Shown here: one piece after another, positions 6,214 through 8,816 of the stretch
How the letters are laid out: each line of letters begins with the position of its first letter
How positions within the stretch are numbered: position 1 is the stretch's first letter
NCBI GenBank assembly: GCA_003150395.1
Contig: QAMI01000038.1
Location: forward strand, 1 to 8,816
Source of the DNA: Candidatus Gastranaerophilales bacterium
GTDB lineage: Bacteria; Cyanobacteriota; Vampirovibrionia; Gastranaerophilales; Gastranaerophilaceae
DNA: 8,816 nucleotides
Direction of reading: 5' to 3'
Notes under the pieces: generated by a model
The model's database searches: none
Told to the model about the DNA's origin: nothing
The model's input: the letters and a program-made list of their open reading frames with translations, nothing else
Made by a program: the position numbers and the translations under genes

Positions 6214-6813
6214 ATGCAACAACAAAATGGAGTATATGACTTATTAAGATTATTAGAAATGTCAATTGATGACAGTTTCCCAATTATTCCGGGCCGATTT
6301 GTTTTGGCAAAACCGAAAGAAATTGAAGCATTAATCGATAAAATATATAGATCTTTACCTGTAGAAGTTCAAGAAGCAAGGGCTTTTTTAAGAAGACGTG
6401 ACGAAATGCAGGCTGAAGCTCAGCAAAAAGCAGAAAAAATAGTTGCAGATGCTCAGGCTGAAGCTGACAGAAAGTTATCAGAAGCAGATTTTATAAAAGC
6501 GCTAGAACGTGAAGGAAATCGAATCAGAGCGCAGGTACAAGAAGAATGCGAAGATTTAAAACGCAGAGCTTTGGAAGAAGCAGATGATATCCGTGCCAAG
6601 GCATCAGCAGATGCGGCAAAAACGCGCGAAGGTGCAGAAATTTATGCAGAACAAGTTCTGACAAATCTTGAACGCGATTTGACACAGCTTCAGCAGGTTG
6701 TTAAAAACGGTCAGGTTTATATGGAAAAATTAAGAACTGAATCTTATTCAAATTATGATATTCCAAGTTCATATGAGATGAGAAATAGTTCATCAGACTA
6801 TATTGTTAAATAA
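6214..6813 (+). CDS. Coiled-coil protein, DivIVA/ATP-synthase-b-like, conserved unknown
   Basis: A 199-residue protein. Residues 1-55 are a compact head (GVYDLLRLLEMSIDD, then IIPGRFVLAKPKEIEALIDKIYRSLP). Residues about 52-165 are one long Ala/Glu/Gln/Lys/Arg helix predicted to be coiled coil, with regular alanines (AEAQQKAEKIVADAQAEAD, 67-85). The tail (175-199) is Ser/Tyr/Asn-rich and probably disordered. There is no membrane segment, so it is not an ATP-synthase b subunit, though similarity searches may say so because of composition. I recall a protein of the same layout in Cyanobacteria near coaD, sometimes labelled DivIVA-like. A scaffold role at envelope or division site is possible but unproven. 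The start is ATG 6214: AAGAAAGGG (6193-6201) touches the in-frame ATG 6202 directly, leaving it no spacing, and serves 6214 better. Confidence 0.85.
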   Translation: MQQQNGVYDLLRLLEMSIDDSFPIIPGRFVLAKPKEIEALIDKIYRSLPVEVQEARAFLRRRDEMQAEAQQKAEKIVADAQAEADRKLSEADFIKALEREGNRIRAQVQEECEDLKRRALEEADDIRAKASADAAKTREGAEIYAEQVLTNLERDLTQLQQVVKNGQVYMEKLRTESYSNYDIPSSYEMRNSSSDYIVK

Positions 6814-6841
6814 TTTGATATATAGTATAAATTTGATAACC

Positions 6842-6876
6842 AAAAAAGAGGCTTCCAAAAGATGTCCTCTTTTTTG
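6842..6876 (+). terminator. Rho-independent terminator after the coiled-coil gene
   Basis: Stem AAAAAAGAGG (6842-6851) pairs perfectly with CCTCTTTTTT (6866-6875) around a 14-nt loop. The T-run is part of the stem, so it can work in both directions. It separates this gene from the ribosomal cluster. Confidence 0.85.
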
Positions 6877-6896
6877 TAGTATTTGTTAACATTTGT

Positions 6897-6924
6897 TTGC
6901 ATTTATTTATTTTTGTTTTATTAT
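6897..6924 (+). promoter_or_regulatory. Probable promoter of the rpmG-trnW-secE-nusG cluster
   Basis: TTGCAT at 6897-6902, a 16-bp spacer, and TATTAT at 6919-6924 within TATTATATTAT. Overlapping -10 choices at 6922 and 6924 have longer spacers. The start would be near 6931, which places the following hairpin at the very 5' end of the transcript. No promoter is seen between that hairpin and rpmG. Confidence 0.5.
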
Positions 6925-6941
6925 ATTATCATAAGCCGATT

Positions 6942-6974
6942 AAATAGAATGTGAACATCTCTCACATTCTATTT
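6942..6974 (+). promoter_or_regulatory. Leader hairpin upstream of rpmG
   Basis: AAATAGAATGTGA (6942-6954) and TCACATTCTATTT (6962-6974) form a perfect 13-bp stem with a 7-nt loop (ACATCTC). Only a short T stretch follows (6972-6975), so it is a poor terminator. It lies about 60 nt before rpmG, within the predicted ~105-nt leader. It could be an mRNA-stabilising 5' stem-loop, an attenuator, or a protein-binding site. Confidence 0.6.
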
Positions 6975-7035
6975 TAAAAAGGATTTAAAAATCTTAAAAA
7001 GTTGAAAATTCAATAAGAAAAAGGAAATAAAAACA

Positions 7036-7203
7036 ATGGGTATCAAAGGAAAAAATGACAGAATGGTAGTTCTTGCATGTGAAGACTGCAAAGAAAGAAA
7101 CTACACAACAACAAAAAACAAAAAGAATATTAAAGAAAGACTTGAGTTGAGCAAATACTGCCCGACTTGCAAAAAACATACAAATCATAAAGAAACTAAG
7201 TAG
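7036..7203 (+). CDS. rpmG: 50S ribosomal protein L33
   Basis: A 55-residue protein, MGIKGKNDRMVVLACEDCKE onward, ending in HKETK. It is a small component of the large ribosomal subunit near the E site. Typical L33 features are present: a basic, Asn/Thr-rich centre (NYTTTKNKKNIKERLELSKY, 22-41), and four cysteines in two pairs, C15/C18 (CEDC) and C42/C45 (CPTC), so it is the zinc-ribbon (C+) form. Zinc-containing L33 is often replaced by a cysteine-free copy under zinc limitation in other bacteria; no such copy is visible here. AAAAAGGAAA just upstream (7018-7026) is the ribosome binding site. Position before tRNA-Trp and secE is the standard arrangement. The gene is short but certain. Confidence 0.96.
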   Translation: MGIKGKNDRMVVLACEDCKERNYTTTKNKKNIKERLELSKYCPTCKKHTNHKETK

Positions 7204-7315
7204 CGCAAGCGAGTCGAGTGCCGGCTTTGCGGTGTTGTTTGTTTAAGGTGACAAGGCAATGTTCAAGCACGTTAGTGACGAGTAAGCACGATAAATGGGG
7301 AATTTTCCCCAATAA
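7204..7315. other. Structured spacer between rpmG and tRNA-Trp
   Basis: No gene is seen in this 112-nt spacer, which is richer in G/C than other spacers here. CGCAAGC (7204-7210) can pair with GCTTTGCG (7224-7231) with one bulged T, directly after the rpmG stop and before a T-rich stretch, possibly a weak terminator or processing signal. AAGCACG occurs twice (7265-7271, 7284-7290). TGGGGAA (7296-7302) and TTCCCCA (7305-7311) form a tight hairpin ending 4 nt before the tRNA, which could guide 5' processing. Confidence 0.4.
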
Positions 7316-7388
7316 GCGTCCTTAGTTCAGTTGGTAGAACGTCGGTCTCCAAAACCGGATGTCGAGGGTTCGAGTCCTTCAGGGCGCG
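7316..7388 (+). tRNA. trnW: tRNA-Trp (anticodon CCA)
   Basis: A complete 73-nt cloverleaf. Acceptor GCGTCCT (7316-7322) pairs with AGGGCGC (7381-7387) with one T-G wobble. D-arm GTTC/GAAC is at 7325-7340. The anticodon stem TCGGT/ACCGG encloses loop CTCCAAA with anticodon CCA at 7349-7351. T-arm GAGGG-TTCGAGT-CCTTC is at 7364-7380. The discriminator base is G (7388), as usual for bacterial tRNA-Trp. The CCA tail is not encoded (ATT follows) and must be added enzymatically. Location between rpmG and secE is common in bacteria; it is probably cut from the shared transcript. Confidence 0.97.
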
Positions 7389-7411
7389 ATTTAAAAAATA
7401 AGGAAATTGAT

Positions 7412-7642
7412 ATGATAGGTAACGATTCTTCTTCTCAAATGGGAGGGAAAACGCCGGAATTTATGAACGGAATAATCAGCTACTTCAAAGGCGTAAGAGC
7501 CGAATGGGGTAAAATAAGCTGGCCTGAAAGACGCCAGGTTGTTGCTGAAACAATGTTTGTAATTGTTATTGTGTTCGTGTTTACGGTATCGGTTTATTTA
7601 ATGGATATAATTTTTAAAGGCCTGCTTGGCTTGATAAAATAA
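7412..7642 (+). CDS. secE: Preprotein translocase subunit SecE
   Basis: A 76-residue inner-membrane protein, the small clamp subunit of the SecYEG channel that exports unfolded proteins. It is the short single-span form usual outside Enterobacteria. It has a Ser/Gly-rich N-terminus (1-15), an amphipathic helix and the conserved SecE signature GVRAEWGKISWPERRQVVAE (27-46), then one membrane helix at about 48-70 (MFVIVIVFVFTVSVYLMDII and on). The start is ATG 7412 with AAGGAAA (7400-7406) upstream. The frame runs open back to 7331, but that is inside tRNA-Trp, so an upstream start is impossible. nusG follows 26 nt later and is almost certainly co-transcribed. Confidence 0.96.
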   Translation: MIGNDSSSQMGGKTPEFMNGIISYFKGVRAEWGKISWPERRQVVAETMFVIVIVFVFTVSVYLMDIIFKGLLGLIK

Positions 7643-7668
7643 TCCGGCATTAAAAATAAAGGTGGCTT

Positions 7669-8307
7669 ATGACTAAAAAAGAAAAATCTATGGAAGAACA
7701 ATTGAACGAAGATTTGCAGGCTGAAAAAGCCGAAGCAGAAGCTCTAGCTAATGCTGAAGAAGAAAAAAAAGCAGCCAAGAAAAATCAAAAACGCTGGTAT
7801 ATCGTTCACACTGTAACAGGTCATGAAAATAAGGTTAAAGTTAACCTTGAAAAACGTATTGAATATATGAACATGGGCGAAAAAATCTTCCGCGTAGAAG
7901 TTCCTCAAAAAACAGTTACCCAAATGAAGGGCGGCAAAAAACAGGAACGTGAAGAAAAAATATTCCCGGGCTATGTTTTAGTTGAAATGATTATGGACGA
8001 AGACAGCTGGTACGTCGTAAGACACACAGCAGGTGTTACAAAATTCGTAGGTTCTGCTAAAAAGCCAATTCCAGCCCGTGACAGCGAAATTAAGAAAATT
8101 ATCAATCGTTCAACTTCAACTGCTCAGAAAATTGAACTTGATGTTAAGGCTGGTGATAAAGTCAGAATTATTTCAGGGCCGTTTGCAGACTTCGTTGCTG
8201 ACATCATTGAAGTTTATCCGGACAAATCAAAACTTCGCGCAAATGTTTCAATCTTTGGACGCGAAACCCCTGTCGAACTTGAGTACAAACAGATTAACAA
8301 GTTATAA
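7669..8307 (+). CDS. nusG: Transcription termination/antitermination factor NusG
   Basis: A 212-residue factor that binds RNA polymerase across the cleft and couples it to Rho or to the ribosome. Residues 1-40 are a charged Glu/Lys/Ala extension not usual in short NusG proteins. The NGN domain spans about 42-132 (RWYIVHTVTGHENKVKVNLE at 42-61; KIFPGYVLVEM at 97-107; VRHTAGVTKFVG at 117-128). The KOW-containing C-terminal domain spans about 158-212 (VKAGDKVRIISGPFADF at 159-175; SIFGRETPVELEY at 194-206). The KOW sequence reads FADFVADIIEV, where most NusG proteins have a glycine (FADFNGVV in E. coli), so the usual invariant glycine is missing. ATG 7669 follows AAAGGTGG (7658-7665). A second in-frame ATG at 7690 lacks a ribosome binding site. 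Confidence 0.97.
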   Translation: MTKKEKSMEEQLNEDLQAEKAEAEALANAEEEKKAAKKNQKRWYIVHTVTGHENKVKVNLEKRIEYMNMGEKIFRVEVPQKTVTQMKGGKKQEREEKIFPGYVLVEMIMDEDSWYVVRHTAGVTKFVGSAKKPIPARDSEIKKIINRSTSTAQKIELDVKAGDKVRIISGPFADFVADIIEVYPDKSKLRANVSIFGRETPVELEYKQINKL

Positions 8308-8469
8308 TAAGTGCCTACATGAATATATGTAGATTAACAAATTTTAAAATCCTCTGCCAAGCGCAGAAAAATCAATAGATGAGTTAGAAAGCCATAAAAA
8401 GCAATCTGCTCAAATAGTACAAACAATGTGGAAGGGACGCCCCCGTTAGTACCACAAAAGGAGAAAAAA
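8308..8469 (+). promoter_or_regulatory. Structured leader between nusG and rplK
   Basis: This 162-nt spacer holds no gene and no clear promoter. CTACAT/ATGTAG (8315-8320, 8327-8332) forms a hairpin just after nusG. TCTGC/GCAGA (8353-8357, 8363-8367) forms a second. The same GCAGA could instead pair with another TCTGC at 8405-8409, so two alternative folds exist. Neither hairpin has a T-run, so transcription probably reads through into rplK. AGATTAACAA is repeated exactly at 8291-8300 (inside nusG) and 8331-8340. Confidence 0.45.
8427..8456 (+). promoter_or_regulatory. Candidate L1-binding autoregulatory site upstream of rplK
   Basis: TGTGG (8427-8431) and CCACA (8452-8456) close an irregular hairpin that encloses GGGACGCCCCCG and TTAGTA, ending right before the rplK ribosome binding site. 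From memory, the GTGG...TACCAC framing recalls the 23S rRNA helix bound by ribosomal protein L1, and the L11-L1 operon is classically repressed by L1 at this location. Only the hairpin and its position are seen directly; the L1 assignment is an inference. Confidence 0.35.
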
Positions 8470-8816
8470 ATGGCAAAAAAAGTAGTAGGAAAAATCAAGC
8501 TTCAAATCGAAGCAGGAAAAGCAAATCCGTCACCTCCGGTTGGTCCGGCTTTAGGTCAGCACGGTGTTAACATCATGGATTTCTGTAAGCAGTTCAATGC
8601 TAAAACAGAATCTCAAGCAGGATACATTATCCCGGTTGTAATTGATGTTTACGAAGATAGAAGTTTTACTTTCGTAACAAAATCACCGCCGGCTCCTGTA
8701 TTAATTAAAAAAGCTTTAAACTTGTCAAAAGGCTCAGCAGCTCCGAACAAGGATAAAGTTGCAGAAATTACTCAGGCTCAGCTTGAAGAAATCGCAAAAA
8801 TTAAAATGGATGACTT
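8470..8816 (+). CDS. rplK: 50S ribosomal protein L11 (3' end beyond window)
   Basis: The first 115 residues of L11, which normally has about 141, so the C-terminal end lies past the window. L11 forms the GTPase-associated centre with 23S rRNA and is the site linked to thiostrepton and to RelA activation. The N-terminal domain is textbook: KIKLQIEAGKANPSPPVGPA (8-27), GQHGVNIMDFCKQFN (29-43), and VVIDVYEDRSFTFVTKSPPA (56-75) with the conserved proline-rich joint. The rRNA-binding C-terminal domain begins at about 76. ATG 8470 is preceded by AAAAGGAGA (8456-8464), an excellent ribosome binding site. rplA (L1) is expected next but is not in view. Confidence 0.97.
   Translation, partial: MAKKVVGKIKLQIEAGKANPSPPVGPALGQHGVNIMDFCKQFNAKTESQAGYIIPVVIDVYEDRSFTFVTKSPPAPVLIKKALNLSKGSAAPNKDKVAEITQAQLEEIAKIKMDD

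Noticed and set aside
6214..6813. Assignment of the coiled-coil protein as ATP synthase subunit b
   Set aside because: It has no N-terminal membrane helix and no atp genes nearby. The similarity is only Ala/Glu/Lys-rich coiled-coil composition.
6994..7188. Leftward open frame of 64 codons rich in Phe
   Set aside because: It is the antisense shadow of rpmG. The hydrophobic look comes from reading Lys codons backwards.
7331..7411. Upstream extension of secE
   Set aside because: The extra codons fall within tRNA-Trp and its flank, while ATG 7412 has its own ribosome binding site and matches SecE length.
8078..8332. Rightward open frame overlapping the end of nusG
   Set aside because: It is an out-of-frame shadow of nusG with no ribosome binding site.
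8291..8340. Direct repeat AGATTAACAA at 8291-8300 and 8331-8340
   Set aside because: One copy encodes the NusG C-terminus. A single 10-bp A/T-rich duplication can arise by chance and has no other sign of a mobile element.

Overview
The window is about 8.8 kb of AT-rich bacterial chromosome, with protein-coding genes on both strands, one tRNA and no visible prophage, insertion sequence or CRISPR array. The right-hand gene order (rpmG, tRNA-Trp, secE, nusG, rplK) is a classic bacterial housekeeping arrangement. Low GC, a coiled-coil protein of a type I recall beside coaD in Cyanobacteria, and the general protein style suggest a non-photosynthetic cyanobacterial relative (Melainabacteria/Vampirovibrionia, such as Gastranaerophilales). 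That placement is an inference and was not tested.

Left part (1-5000). A small predicted secreted four-cysteine protein runs rightward and meets, stop codon to stop codon, a leftward two-gene operon. This operon is the most unusual content. Its first gene encodes a ~1320-residue protein that reads as two tandem UvrD-like helicase modules. The N-terminal module has decayed motifs (altered Walker A, DD instead of DE in motif II, no arginine finger). The C-terminal module has an intact motif set. The second gene overlaps by one base (TAATG) and encodes a free-standing RecB-type nuclease with four cysteines spaced as in the Fe-S nucleases AddB and Cas4. Together they look like an AddAB/AdnAB-type DNA-end-processing machine whose parts have been redistributed between polypeptides. 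The active helicase also carries an in-frame, GC-rich, dyad-containing insert of about 43 codons that resembles a dispersed palindromic repeat.

Middle part (5000-6880). A small winged-helix protein is divergent from the helicase, and the two share a nearly symmetric -10 element. Strong terminators follow it. Next come coaD (coenzyme A biosynthesis) and a 199-residue coiled-coil protein. The promoter of the latter is near-consensus and is flanked by a perfect 10-bp inverted repeat that looks like an operator.

Right part (6880-8816). The translation/secretion cluster starts with a promoter and a perfect 13-bp leader hairpin. It continues with rpmG (L33), tRNA-Trp(CCA), secE, nusG and a structured ~160-nt leader before rplK (L11), which is cut by the window end. 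The leader before rplK contains a candidate site for L1 autoregulation. NusG has a charged N-terminal extension and lacks the usual glycine of its KOW motif.
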